From contig NZ_CANNCF010000001.1 of the NCBI RefSeq assembly GCF_947503045.1, positions 1,054,001 through 1,118,000 of the forward strand: 64,000 nt of DNA. The letters are read 5' to 3'. The notes below the pieces were generated by a model, which was given only the letters and a program-made list of their open reading frames with translations, was not told the origin of the DNA and made no database searches. The position numbers and the translations under genes are program-made. How positions within the stretch are numbered: the first letter of the stretch is position 1; every line of letters begins with the position of its first letter. Positions 1 through 7,303 of the stretch are shown here, in pieces. Origin of the DNA: an uncultured Tateyamaria sp. (lineage in GTDB: Bacteria > Pseudomonadota > Alphaproteobacteria > Rhodobacterales > Rhodobacteraceae).

Positions 1-350
1 AGCGCCTGACCGTGGATGGCGAGCATTGCCTTGTTGGCGGTGACCACGTCCTTGCCTGCGGCGATGGCCGCTTCGACCGAGGCCTTGGCCGGGCCATCGG
101 TGCCGCCCATCAACTCGACATAGACATCCACATCATCGCGGGTGGCCAGGGCGACGGGATCGTCTTCCCAGGCATAGGCCGAGAGTGAGACGCCGCGATC
201 CTTGTTTGCATCGCGCGCACTGACCGCAGTGATCGAGATGTCGCGCCCGGTGCGGGCGGCAAGCAGAGCACGGTGCTGGCGCACGATCTTGACCACGCCG
301 ATACCGACCGTTCCCAATCCGGCAATGCCGAGGCGCAGGGGTGCGTTCAT
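1..350 (-). CDS. hom: Homoserine dehydrogenase, N-terminal part (cut by window edge)
   Basis: The first 116 residues run off the left edge. They begin MNAPLRLGIAGLGTVGIG, a Rossmann GxGxxG nucleotide-binding motif (residues 9-16). A stretch follows in which a divergence into DVDVYVELMGG and then a KDVVTANKAML segment matches the conserved core of homoserine dehydrogenase. The enzyme reduces aspartate semialdehyde to homoserine with NAD(P)H, on the route to threonine, methionine and isoleucine. The ATG at 348-350 is the only sensible start before the glycine motif. The C-terminal catalytic and possible ACT domains are outside the window, so feedback regulation cannot be judged. Confidence 0.9.
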   Translation of the reverse strand, partial: MNAPLRLGIAGLGTVGIGVVKIVRQHRALLAARTGRDISITAVSARDANKDRGVSLSAYAWEDDPVALATRDDVDVYVELMGGTDGPAKASVEAAIAAGKDVVTANKAMLAIHGQA

Positions 351-446
351 GTCGGTGTCCTTTGTTTGTATCCGGGGCCGTTTCACGGGCTGTCGCTGGC
401 GATGTAGCGGGTTCCGTGCAGGGGTGCAATTGCTGCGCGCACCTTG

Positions 447-728
447 TCAGTTGCGCACTGTGTCGAGCCGGGTCTGATCGTCTGCACCCACGATTTCGCG
501 CCGTTGCAAGGCGGCCGCGCGCGCGCGCAGGGCGGCGATACGTGCATCAAGCGCTGTTGTGGTTTCTTCGGGGTCCGTGCGGGTGGCGCCCCCCGCGCCC
601 AACTGGGCAGAGGGCACAAAGTCGGGAAAGTCCGCGTTTTCCAGATTTGGTGGGACCGTGCCGTCAAGGTCGGGAAACTGCGTGCAGGCCGCAAGGGCCA
701 GACAGAGGGTTAGGATCGCGCTGCGCAT
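447..728 (-). CDS. Small lipoprotein of unknown function
   Basis: About 93 residues. It starts MRSAILTLCLALAAC, a signal peptide ending in a lipobox LAAC, so Cys15 should become the lipidated N-terminus. The mature part is short and acidic, then ends in an Arg/Ala-rich stretch (about residues 60-85) that could form a helix or short coiled coil. An upstream in-frame start exists at 785, but it would put the signal peptide internally, so 728 was chosen. It lies convergent-free between hom and a divergent TetR gene and may be under that regulator. I do not recognise the family. Confidence 0.7.
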   Translation of the reverse strand: MRSAILTLCLALAACTQFPDLDGTVPPNLENADFPDFVPSAQLGAGGATRTDPEETTTALDARIAALRARAAALQRREIVGADDQTRLDTVRN

Positions 729-812
729 CACCTGGCAGGTCTCCGCTTGGGGCCGAAGTGTCGGGGAAAGTGATGCACCATGCACCGGGCCCGCGCAAGC
801 GCCGCTTGGTTT

Positions 813-826
813 TGAACAAGCGTTCA
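813..826. promoter_or_regulatory. Dyad TGAAC-N4-GTTCA, candidate TetR operator
   Basis: TGAAC AAGC GTTCA is an inverted repeat with perfect 5-bp arms. It lies 15 bp upstream of the TetR start codon and in the divergent gap towards the lipoprotein gene. Dyads of this GAAC-N4-GTTC kind are common autoregulatory sites of TetR-family repressors. Binding by this particular repressor is inferred from position only. Confidence 0.55.
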
Positions 827-841
827 GTTAAACCAAGGCCC

Positions 842-1444
842 ATGGCCCGCACCACAGGTTCCCATTCCGACATCACCGGCCCGCGCGTGCGCGCAGCGGC
901 GCTGAAACTGTTTGCGCGTGACGGCTTTGCCGCCGTGTCGATGCGCCAGATTGCCCGCGAGGTCGGTGTGCAGGCGGGGGCGTTGTACAACTACACGCCG
1001 GACAAACAGACGCTGCTTTTTGATCTGATGCGCACCCATATGGAGGAGTTGCTGGAGGCGCTGCCTGCCCCTGCCGATGCCTCCGTCATGGACCGGCTTG
1101 AGGAGTTTGTGCGGTTTCACATCGCCTTTCACCACGAACGCCCCGATGCGGTGTTCATCGCCTACATGGAGCTGCGCAGTCTGGAGCCGGAGAACTTTGC
1201 CCGGATCGAAGCGTTGCGGCGGCGGTATGAAACGGCGCTGGAGGATATTCTCGCCGCGGGAGCAGCGCAGGATGTGTTTGTCGTGGCTGACACCAAGATC
1301 ACCACGTTGGCCGTGATTGCGATGCTGACCGGCGTCACCACGTGGTTTCGCGCCGGTGGGCGGCTGAGCCTTGGGGCCGTGCAGGATCAGTATTGGGACA
1401 TGGTGCGGCGCATGGTGACGCGCCCGCCCGGCGGGACTGTTTGA
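842..1444 (+). CDS. TetR/AcrR family transcriptional regulator
   Basis: 200 residues, normal for the family. The N-terminal HTH is clear: AALKLFARDGFAAVSMRQIA followed by VGVQAGALYNYTPDKQTLL (about residues 18-58). The C-terminal ligand/dimer domain (about 70-190) is helical and shows no motif that would tell the inducer. The ATG at 842 was chosen because it begins just before the HTH; the frame stays open upstream without a convincing ribosome site. A TGAAC-N4-GTTCA dyad lies directly upstream, which suggests autoregulation, possibly together with the divergent lipoprotein gene. Confidence 0.9.
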   Translation: MARTTGSHSDITGPRVRAAALKLFARDGFAAVSMRQIAREVGVQAGALYNYTPDKQTLLFDLMRTHMEELLEALPAPADASVMDRLEEFVRFHIAFHHERPDAVFIAYMELRSLEPENFARIEALRRRYETALEDILAAGAAQDVFVVADTKITTLAVIAMLTGVTTWFRAGGRLSLGAVQDQYWDMVRRMVTRPPGGTV

Positions 1445-1445
1445 C

Positions 1446-1482
1446 CCTGCGGGCCAAAGGCGCCCGCCCGCCGACCCGCAGG
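1446..1482 (+). terminator. Hairpin after the TetR gene
   Basis: CCTGCGGG (1446-1453) pairs with CCCGCAGG (1475-1482), starting two bases after the TetR stop. There is no T-run, so it is a weak intrinsic terminator at best or an RNA-stabilising hairpin. Its loop contains CGCCCGCCCGCCGACCC, a 17-mer that recurs exactly at 32642-32658 beside another gene end. Confidence 0.45.
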
Positions 1483-1778
1483 CCTGTTCTGAGGGGAAAG
1501 CGACGGGAACCACCACAGCCGTTTGGTTCTCTCATTCCCGAGGACCTGTATATACAGGTGGGTGCCAGGTAAACGGACCAGGATCCGCACAGAGCCAGCT
1601 CCCTCGGAATTGCTTAAGGCCACCGGAATGCAACCTGTCACGAGATGGGCAGAACCCGTCAATGAGGTAGATAGGGTGTCGGGTGCTGCGCGGCAATAGC
1701 GCTGTTGCGTCCTTGGGTGACGGGCCCTCCGGGGGGGATTTTTTGAAATCAGAGAAGGGGGCTCTGGCGGGTGTTGCG
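1483..1778. other. Gene-free stretch rich in dyads, possible structured RNA
   Basis: I see no credible coding sequence here. GAACCA (1507-1512) pairs with TGGTTC (1524-1529). ATTCCCGAGG (1534-1543) pairs with CCTCGGAAT (1602-1610), with one bulge. Inside this closing stem lie a perfect 16-bp palindrome ACCTGTATATACAGGT (1544-1559), a CGGA/TCCG hairpin (1574-1587) and a GAG/CTC hairpin (1592-1601), together a compact multi-branch fold of 77 bases. It could be a small RNA on either strand or a protein-binding site. I could not match it to 6S RNA, SRP RNA, tmRNA or RNase P signatures. Confidence 0.4.
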
Positions 1779-2207
1779 CTATGTGGTGTTGGGCGCGCCT
1801 TGTGCGCCGTTGAGGTGGTCGCGCAGGCTGGTTTCAAAGAAGTGCTGCCAGCCCCGCATGCAGATGTCGAAACAGGGCAGGGTGGGGACGAGGCCGCGAT
1901 GGGTCAGTTGGATTTGGCTCCCCGTATCTGTGCCTGTGATCTGCCAGAGCAGCGTTGTCCCGACCCATTCGGCGCGGTCATCGACGCCGTCCATGATCAT
2001 ATGCGCATCCGTGCAGGTCCAGCTGAAGGCCGTGTCCGATCTTTCGGGATCAAAATGGAACGTGGCGTGGCTGTTGTTGAAACGGGTGGTAAAGCCTGTG
2101 TCTGTGCGTTCGATCCGTGTCGACCACCACTGTTCCAGATCGTGTGTGATGGCGTGCGCCGCCCGATCCAGCGGCGCAGTGGTTGTGATGGTGGCGCTGT
2201 AGTCCAT
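1779..2207 (-). CDS. AHSA1/SRPBCC-family protein
   Basis: 142 residues with the START/Bet v1-like layout of the SRPBCC fold: an N-terminal strand with ITTTAPLDRAAHAITHDLEQWW, a central SDTAFSWTCTDAHMIMD strand region, and a C-terminal amphipathic helix MRGWQHFFETSLRDHL. Such proteins bind hydrophobic ligands; the substrate is unknown. It is the last gene of a four-gene operon, its ATG overlapping the upstream stop as TGATG. A second member of the same superfamily lies immediately upstream, and with an ArsR regulator in front this is the usual ArsR-AHSA1 arrangement. Confidence 0.8.
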   Translation of the reverse strand: MDYSATITTTAPLDRAAHAITHDLEQWWSTRIERTDTGFTTRFNNSHATFHFDPERSDTAFSWTCTDAHMIMDGVDDRAEWVGTTLLWQITGTDTGSQIQLTHRGLVPTLPCFDICMRGWQHFFETSLRDHLNGAQGAPNTT

Positions 2208-2629
2208 CAGTCGTCACCACCGTGCAGGGCAGCGCGCATCTGCATGAAGTGGTCGTCCCAGCCCTTGTCGAGCGCGAGGGTCAGGCCAAACGCTTCGGCC
2301 CCTTGTGGCAGGCCCTCATGTTCGAGCGACAGTTCCGTCCCGCCCGGCACATCGCGCAGGTTCCATTTGACTGTGCTGGTCGCGTCGCCCATTGGGCCGA
2401 CCGTGAACGTGTATTCCAGGTAGTCGGGTGCGCGTGCGGCGATCACCTCACCCCGGATCAGCAGATCGCCACTGGTGGTGCCGAACATTTCCAGCTTTTC
2501 GCCCTGTGCCAGCGCGGATTTCGGCGCGTGGAACCATTTTGCCAGATGTTCGGGCTGGGTCAGGTAGTCCCAGACCATGGCCCGTGGTGCCTTGAGGTAG
2601 ATGGTTTTGCGCAGCTTCGTGTCGGTCAT
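2207..2629 (-). CDS. AHSA1/SRPBCC-family protein
   Basis: 140 residues, a clear AHSA1 domain: LRKTIYLKAPRAMVWDYLT, then LAKWFHAP (the Trp-Phe landmark), DYLEYTF, GTELSLEHEGLP and a C-terminal GWDDHFMQMRAAL helix. This last motif, with W and the helix closing the hydrophobic cavity, is typical of AHSA1 proteins co-encoded with ArsR regulators. Its function is probably ligand binding or a response to the regulator's signal; no enzyme activity can be read. It overlaps the ArsR gene upstream by 4 bp and the next AHSA1 gene by 1 bp, so translation is probably coupled. Confidence 0.87.
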   Translation of the reverse strand: MTDTKLRKTIYLKAPRAMVWDYLTQPEHLAKWFHAPKSALAQGEKLEMFGTTSGDLLIRGEVIAARAPDYLEYTFTVGPMGDATSTVKWNLRDVPGGTELSLEHEGLPQGAEAFGLTLALDKGWDDHFMQMRAALHGGDD

Positions 2630-2946
2630 TGGATGTCCTTTTCAATGGCGGTTTTGAGGGCAGCGAGGCGGTCGTCCCAGAAGTGATCGAAGATTTCGAA
2701 CCAGGACAGGACCGGCGCGAGGCCGATGGGGTTGAGGCGATTGATACGTTCGCGGCCGCGTGGTTCGACCTGGATGAGGCCGCCATCGCTGAGCACTGTG
2801 AGGTGCTTTTTGACAGCGGCGCGGGTCATGTCGAAGCGGTCTGAGACCTGCGCAATTGTCATGTCCTCGTGGCTGAGCAGGCGCAGGATGTCGCGCCGCG
2901 TCGGGTCTGCCAGCGCGCGAAAGGCGTTTTGGGCCGGATCGCTCAT
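2626..2946 (-). CDS. ArsR-family winged-helix regulator
   Basis: 106 residues. The winged helix is obvious: FRALADPTRRDILRLLSHEDMTIAQVSDRF, then MTRAAVKKHLTVLSDGGLI with wing VEPRGRERINRLN. The C-terminus IFDHFWDDRLAALKTAIEKD is the usual tail of ArsR regulators paired with AHSA1 proteins. No CxC metal-binding motif is present in the recognition helix, so arsenic or metal sensing in the classical site is unlikely. It overlaps the cupin gene upstream (ATGA) and the AHSA1 gene downstream, and probably represses its own operon through the dyads at 3373-3412. Confidence 0.9.
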   Translation of the reverse strand: MSDPAQNAFRALADPTRRDILRLLSHEDMTIAQVSDRFDMTRAAVKKHLTVLSDGGLIQVEPRGRERINRLNPIGLAPVLSWFEIFDHFWDDRLAALKTAIEKDIQ

Positions 2947-3365
2947 GGCTGCACCGGGACAAAGTCAAAGGCGCCGTCCTGATAGAGCATCGTGACGCAG
3001 GGCGTGTCCGACACGCAGGACGAGATGTGAGGCAGGTGGGCTGGCACATGGTAGTAGCTGCCCGGCCCGATGATTGTCGGGTCTTTCTGACCGAGCGTGG
3101 CGTGAGTCATTTGCCCTTCGACCATCACGCCGAACATGTCTGCAGATTTCACATGGGGCGGGCTGATGGTGCCGCCGGGCAGGCGCACCATGGCAAAGTA
3201 GGCCTCGCTCCATCGGTCCCCGGAGAGGGCGGCAAAGGCGACCCCTTCCGGGGTGGTTTCCCAAGCAAGGGACTGGGGCGGCGCGACGGTGATATCGGGG
3301 TCTGCAAGCGCAGGTGTGGCTGCGGCGATCAGGGCGAGGGCAAGATGTTTCACGATGGGGTCCAT
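2943..3365 (-). CDS. Exported cupin-domain protein
   Basis: 140 residues. The N-terminus MDPIVKHLALALIAAATPALAD is a Sec signal peptide (cleavage near residue 22). The rest is a single cupin barrel: FGVMVEGQMTHAT and PGSYYHVPAHLPHISSC carry the glycine, proline and histidine landmarks. The family binds a metal or small ligand; the specific role is unknown. A GTG at 3389 would add eight residues before the signal peptide, so the ATG at 3365 was preferred. It is the first gene of the cupin-ArsR-AHSA1-AHSA1 operon, unusual in placing an exported protein ahead of the regulator. Confidence 0.8.
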   Translation of the reverse strand: MDPIVKHLALALIAAATPALADPDITVAPPQSLAWETTPEGVAFAALSGDRWSEAYFAMVRLPGGTISPPHVKSADMFGVMVEGQMTHATLGQKDPTIIGPGSYYHVPAHLPHISSCVSDTPCVTMLYQDGAFDFVPVQP

Positions 3366-3372
3366 TCTTGTG

Positions 3373-3412
3373 ATACCGTTTGGTTTCACTACGATGGAGT
3401 ACCAAATGGTAT
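3373..3412. promoter_or_regulatory. Paired ACC-N4-GGT dyads upstream of the cupin/ArsR operon
   Basis: ATACCGTTTGGT (3373-3384) and ACCAAATGGTAT (3401-3412) are inverted copies of each other with one mismatch, and each is itself a small dyad (ACC-N4-GGT). Their centres are 28 bp apart. The pair lies just before the cupin start, where the promoter of the operon must be. Likely operators of the ArsR protein encoded second in the operon, or of an unlinked repressor; this is inference. Confidence 0.5.
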
Positions 3413-3466
3413 TATGTCAAGGCGTGAAATTGCACTTTATGTGCTGCATTAATTTGGAAGCTTAGA

Positions 3467-4231
3467 TTATTGATTTTCAGTCAGGAAATTGTATTTTTCT
3501 AACTCGTCTGGCAAAAGCACATAGATTTCATCCGGCGGTGTCGACAGCGCATGCTGCATTACCAGCGGGTCGATTCCCATCTCGTCGAGATAGGTCATGA
3601 CCTCGCCCTGACCGCGCTGGATGTCCTCGACCGCGAAGGCGGCGGGCAAGAATGTGTTTTCGCCGAAATAGTGCTGATGGACGCCCACCGAAGCGTCGTT
3701 AGAGATGTCCCGTTTGGTGCCAGCGGCCAGCAGATACGGGCAGGCCGAATAGCAGAATTCGCCCGCCAGCATCTGGGTGTCGATCCCTTGGGCGCGGATA
3801 TGCCGTCCCAGTGTCAGCGCGTCACCGACCGAGCCGCCAGGGCTTTGCAGGATCAGTGTCTCGGGGGCGGGGTCGGCCGCTTCAAGCAGCCCGATCAGGC
3901 GCTCGGCGTCGCCGGCACGAATGCCGCCTTCGAGCCGGTAAGTTGTCCCATCTGACACACTCAGCACCAGACGGTCGGGCAATTCGCCGGGATCGCGCGC
4001 GGGCTGCACCACGGGGCGGTCGCGGTCGGGGCGGAAGGTGCGCCGCTGGTCGCCGGGGCGCACGGGTTCGGTCAGGCGCGGGGCGTCGGGACCGAAGCTT
4101 GGCAGGCGCAGCCCTTGCATGTCGCCGATCACCAGCAGACCGCCAAGGCCGAGTTGAAAGATCAGGATGCCCATGAGCACCCGCGCCACGGGGCTGCGCT
4201 GTTTGGGTAGGGTGTCTTGCGTGTCGTTCAT
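3467..4231 (-). CDS. Membrane-anchored ClpP-like serine protease
   Basis: 254 residues. One membrane segment at about 17-36, a Pro/Arg-rich linker to about 85, then a ClpP/crotonase-fold domain. SPGGSVGDALTLGRHIR (residues 130-146) is the oxyanion/substrate loop of ClpP-like enzymes; the nucleophile would be Ser162 in FCYSACPYLLAAG and the base His185 in SVGVHQHYF. This matches the periplasmic ClpP-like group (COG3904-type) rather than cytoplasmic ClpP. The N-in orientation puts the protease outside the inner membrane. It overlaps by 4 bp with the upstream coiled-coil membrane protein, which suggests a functional pair. Confidence 0.8.
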   Translation of the reverse strand: MNDTQDTLPKQRSPVARVLMGILIFQLGLGGLLVIGDMQGLRLPSFGPDAPRLTEPVRPGDQRRTFRPDRDRPVVQPARDPGELPDRLVLSVSDGTTYRLEGGIRAGDAERLIGLLEAADPAPETLILQSPGGSVGDALTLGRHIRAQGIDTQMLAGEFCYSACPYLLAAGTKRDISNDASVGVHQHYFGENTFLPAAFAVEDIQRGQGEVMTYLDEMGIDPLVMQHALSTPPDEIYVLLPDELEKYNFLTENQ

Positions 4232-5502
4232 TCGGCGGCCCGGTGCGGCACTGGTCGCGGCGCGGGCATATCGCGCTCGTGCATCGTGTCCTCGACCTCG
4301 CGCATGGCCGCCATGGCAGCGCGCAATTCGGCGAGGGTCAGCGTGTCTTCGATGGCGGTGCCTTCGCGCCCGCCGCGGATCGCGGATTGGGTGATGGCGA
4401 GGATGAAGACCAGCACGGCTGGCAACAGATCGATGGCGATGGCCCCGGCCCAGGACGGCACGAAATTGCGCGCATATAGGATCACGGCATCCGCTGAGGA
4501 AATGGGTGTATAGGTCACGTCCGTGACCGGCTGCATCGCCTGCACGGCTTGGGCGGCGCGTTCGAGCGTGGTGGCGCGTTGGGCGAGCACTTCGAGCACG
4601 GAAGAGATGGTCGCCGCCTGATCGGCGCGCCCTTCGGTGGTGGAGCCGTCAAGTTCGGGCAGCACCACGGACGCGGCGAGGTCTTGTGCGGCCCGTTCGA
4701 CCAGAGGGGCCACGGACAACTGGCGCAATTGAGTGATCAGGCCAGCGAGGCGCACGGCCTGTTCGGAAAATTCGACGCTACGCGCCTCGACCGGGCCGGG
4801 TTCGACGGTGAGGGCGCGCATGCGCGACAGGATCGCGTTGCCTTCGGTAAAGGACGCCTCGACCAGCGGAGTTTGCGCGCTGATCTGCCCTTCAAGCCCC
4901 GAAAGCTCCGCCGCCTTTTGTCGCAACACGCGGAAAACGGCACCCCGGCCTGCGAGGCCCGACAGCGAGCCTGCCGCCTCTTGCTCGCTCAGATCCTCGA
5001 ACGACTGGCGCACGCGCGCCACATCCCGTTCCAGCGATTGCGCGGTCAGGGCGACCTCGTGGGCGCGCTCAAGACTGACCTGATAGTCCTGCACGGTCTT
5101 GGCCAGATGCTGTTCGACGGCCGCCGATCCGGCGAGGGCAGCCGCGTTTAGCCATGACGACATCGCCACAATGGCAAGCGAGCCTGCGCCCATGGCCACC
5201 ATCAACCCGATCCGCGCACGTGCCGAACGCACGGCGGGAAAGAGGCGCATCATGTAGGACCAGAAGACAAAAATCCCCACCGACACAGCCACCGAATAGG
5301 CGATGGCCGCAAAGACCGACATGGCGCCGTTTTCATCAAGCAGCGAGGACACCCCGAGATAGGTATAGATGCCCGACGCCGTGGCCAGCACCCCAAGGGC
5401 AGTGCCCGAAAACGTATCGAGCCATCCCAGATGCCCCTCAAGCTCGCGCGCATAGCGCACGCCGCGGGCTTGCGCCTCGGTCAGGCGGGTGTCGTTGGTC
5501 AT
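4228..5502 (-). CDS. Four-TM membrane protein with long periplasmic coiled coil
   Basis: 424 residues of no family I can name. Membrane segments are predicted at about 31-50, 61-83 and 98-118, followed by roughly 230 residues rich in Ala, Glu, Gln and Arg with heptad-like patterning (coiled coil), and a last segment near 352-375 before a charged tail. The big coiled-coil part should sit on one side of the membrane, probably outside. The gene is translationally coupled (ATGA) to the ClpP-like protease behind it, so it may be its scaffold or substrate presenter. Divergent from mmcB. Confidence 0.7.
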   Translation of the reverse strand: MTNDTRLTEAQARGVRYARELEGHLGWLDTFSGTALGVLATASGIYTYLGVSSLLDENGAMSVFAAIAYSVAVSVGIFVFWSYMMRLFPAVRSARARIGLMVAMGAGSLAIVAMSSWLNAAALAGSAAVEQHLAKTVQDYQVSLERAHEVALTAQSLERDVARVRQSFEDLSEQEAAGSLSGLAGRGAVFRVLRQKAAELSGLEGQISAQTPLVEASFTEGNAILSRMRALTVEPGPVEARSVEFSEQAVRLAGLITQLRQLSVAPLVERAAQDLAASVVLPELDGSTTEGRADQAATISSVLEVLAQRATTLERAAQAVQAMQPVTDVTYTPISSADAVILYARNFVPSWAGAIAIDLLPAVLVFILAITQSAIRGGREGTAIEDTLTLAELRAAMAAMREVEDTMHERDMPAPRPVPHRAAE

Positions 5503-5581
5503 GTCGCTCCCCCGGTTGGTTGGGGATAAGGTAGGCGCACAAGGGTCTTACGCCAAGGCCCCGCGATGTGCGCTTGCTTTT

Positions 5582-5596
5582 GTTCAGGTTTTGTTC
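5582..5596. promoter_or_regulatory. LexA (SOS) box, alphaproteobacterial type
   Basis: GTTC AGGTTTT GTTC fits GTTC-N7-GTTC exactly, the direct-repeat LexA site known from alphaproteobacteria such as Rhodobacter and Caulobacter. It ends 12 bp before the mmcB start codon, where bound LexA would block transcription. Confidence 0.85.
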
Positions 5597-5608
5597 ATAT
5601 TTGTGAAC

Positions 5609-6079
5609 ATGCAAAATGTCCTCGATCCCGCCCCTTTGGCGCCCGACCTCATGCCCGGCCAGTTGCTGGCGCGCGGCGTGGCGCGTCATCTGGCGAGCCT
5701 TGGCTGGGTGAGCGTCGAGGAGCTGGTGCCTGCGCGCGGTTTGCGCGTTGATGTGATGGCCCTTGGCCCCAAGGGCGAGATCTGGGTGATCGAGTGCAAA
5801 TCCAGCCGCGCCGATTTCATGAGCGATTCCAAGTGGGAGGGGTATCTTGAGTGGTGTGACCGGTTTTTCTGGGCCGTGGACGGAGATTTCCCAGTTGATC
5901 TGCTGCCCGAGGACAGCGGGTTGATCATTGCCGATGCCTATGACGCCGAAATCATCCGCATGGCCCCCGAGGACAAGCTGGCCGCCGCCCGGCGCAAGGT
6001 CATGGTGCAGAAATTCGCCACCCATGCGGCGCGTCGGTTGCACAGCTTGCGCGATCCGGGCGCGGGGCTGGGCTGGTAA
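5609..6079 (+). CDS. mmcB: MmcB-type DNA repair protein (PD-(D/E)xK-like)
   Basis: 156 residues. The core RGLRVDVMALGPKGEIWVIE followed by CKSSRADFMSD has the D-x(n)-E-x-K pattern of PD-(D/E)xK nucleases (Asp48, Glu62, Lys64). KWEGYLEWCDRFFWAVD behind it matches the MmcB family, named for a mitomycin-C-inducible, SOS-controlled gene in Caulobacter. Role: probably processing damaged DNA. The ATG at 5609 fits the conserved N-terminus (MPGQLLARGVARHLASLGW). A perfect LexA box directly upstream supports both the start and the identification. An extended frame upstream to 5489 reads through the LexA box and is rejected. Confidence 0.9.
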   Translation: MQNVLDPAPLAPDLMPGQLLARGVARHLASLGWVSVEELVPARGLRVDVMALGPKGEIWVIECKSSRADFMSDSKWEGYLEWCDRFFWAVDGDFPVDLLPEDSGLIIADAYDAEIIRMAPEDKLAAARRKVMVQKFATHAARRLHSLRDPGAGLGW

Positions 6080-6083
6080 CGGG

Positions 6084-6668
6084 CTAGCGCCCTTGACCGT
6101 ATCGCCTCCACAAGACCCAGGCCAGACTGACGGCGGCAGTCGCACAAAGCGCCAGTTTCGAATACCAGCCCATCGTGCCTTCGATCTGCACGGCATGGAT
6201 GATGGTTGCGGCAACAATCAGGATCGCAAGACATGTATGCACGGCCCGCCATACGCGCGGTGGCAGGCGCAGGCGGCGCCATGTGGCGGCCAGCAGTGCG
6301 GTGGCCAGAATGGCCCACATCCCCACCACCCCGTAGACCGAAAACGGAGTGGGCGAGACCAGCAGCAGCGCATCTAGCGCATCCGGCGGACTGGTCAGGT
6401 ACAGGCCACCGACGTGCAGGCCCACAAGGATCAGCAGGCTGGCGCCCAGCCGTTGGTGCCACTTGCGCTGCTGTGGCGGCGCGATATCGGGCATACGCCC
6501 GCGCGCCAGCAACGGTTGCAGGGTCAAGAGGCCAAGGGCCGCGACTCCGGCAAGGCTCGCCACCACATAGGCCGCGTTACGGCTGGCTTGCAGTGGGCTG
6601 CTTGCGGCGATTGCAAGCGGAACAAGCACCAAAAGGGCCAGCCCGCCCCAGATCGCAACTCTAGCCAT
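6084..6668 (-). CDS. Ferric-reductase-like transmembrane protein
   Basis: 194 residues with about six membrane segments (for example 5-22, 30-52, 72-93, 104-128, 139-165, 170-186). Histidines in WHQRLGASLLILVGLHVGG and in VHTCLAILIVAATIIH are spaced as in the heme-binding four-helix core of the ferric-reductase-like transmembrane domain, related to MsrQ. It should carry b-type heme and pass electrons across the inner membrane. No flavin or NAD(P)H domain is attached, so it needs a partner. It lies 17 bp behind the Tat-exported protein gene and probably forms one operon with it. Confidence 0.78.
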   Translation of the reverse strand: MARVAIWGGLALLVLVPLAIAASSPLQASRNAAYVVASLAGVAALGLLTLQPLLARGRMPDIAPPQQRKWHQRLGASLLILVGLHVGGLYLTSPPDALDALLLVSPTPFSVYGVVGMWAILATALLAATWRRLRLPPRVWRAVHTCLAILIVAATIIHAVQIEGTMGWYSKLALCATAAVSLAWVLWRRYGQGR

Positions 6669-6685
6669 TGCGCTGTGCGTCTGGA

Positions 6686-7177
6686 TCAGGCCGGGGCAAG
6701 GACGAAATCGGCGGCCACGCTGGTGTCGGAGGCGCTGGGCATGACCGGGCGCAGGAACACGGTTTTAAAGTCCGGATCGTCATAGGCCAGATGCGCGTGG
6801 GGCTGGCCAAAGTTCGGAACGATCTGCTCCATTTCGAGGCGGTAGCTGCCGTCCGCTTGCGTCAGCACGCTGCCGTGGTTGCGCGGCTCGCGCTCTCCGC
6901 CCAGCGTGGTGGCGGCCCAGATCTGGATGCGCACACCGCTGAGCGGGGCACCATCCGTCGCCGCGCGTACGCTGCCATAGACGAAAAAGCCGCTGCCGAG
7001 CTTGTCGACCAACGGTGCGTTGGGGCGGTAGTTGTTGCTGCCCCCGCGCATGGTTTGTGTGGGTTCAAGCGCCGTTGCCGCACGGGCGGGCCGGATCAGG
7101 GCAGGGGCGGCAAGGCTGGCGGTAAAGGCGGTGGCACCGATCAGAAGGGACCGGCGGGATGGGTCGGGGCGATGCAT
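6686..7177 (-). CDS. Tat-exported protein with intradiol-dioxygenase-like fold
   Basis: 163 residues. The N-terminus DPSRRSLLIGATAFTASLA has a twin-arginine motif (RRSLLIG) and hydrophobic core with cleavage after ARA. The mature part resembles an intradiol ring-cleavage dioxygenase: VYGSVRAATDGAPLSGVRIQIW, HGSVLTQADGSYRLEME and PHAHLAYDDPDF. Two histidines (HAH) of the iron site are present, but the usual tyrosine ligand regions are not clear, so catalysis is doubtful. It may work with the heme membrane protein encoded next. Function unknown. Confidence 0.75.
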   Translation of the reverse strand: MHRPDPSRRSLLIGATAFTASLAAPALIRPARAATALEPTQTMRGGSNNYRPNAPLVDKLGSGFFVYGSVRAATDGAPLSGVRIQIWAATTLGGEREPRNHGSVLTQADGSYRLEMEQIVPNFGQPHAHLAYDDPDFKTVFLRPVMPSASDTSVAADFVLAPA

Positions 7178-7303
7178 CTTGTCTTTCCTTGGTATGTGCG
7201 TTGGGCGGAAGTGTAGCGCAATGCGCGTGCAGAAACAGCCCGCCTTACGGGGTTGTGAGCGGTGCAGGCGCGGTGTCGCCTGAAATCTGGGAAAGAGTGA
7301 GGT

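Noticed and set aside
1544-1559. ACCTGTATATACAGGT as an E. coli-type SOS box or LuxR box
   Set aside because: SOS boxes need CTGT-N8-ACAG and alphaproteobacterial LexA uses GTTC-N7-GTTC; classical lux boxes are 20 bp. Spacing is wrong for both.
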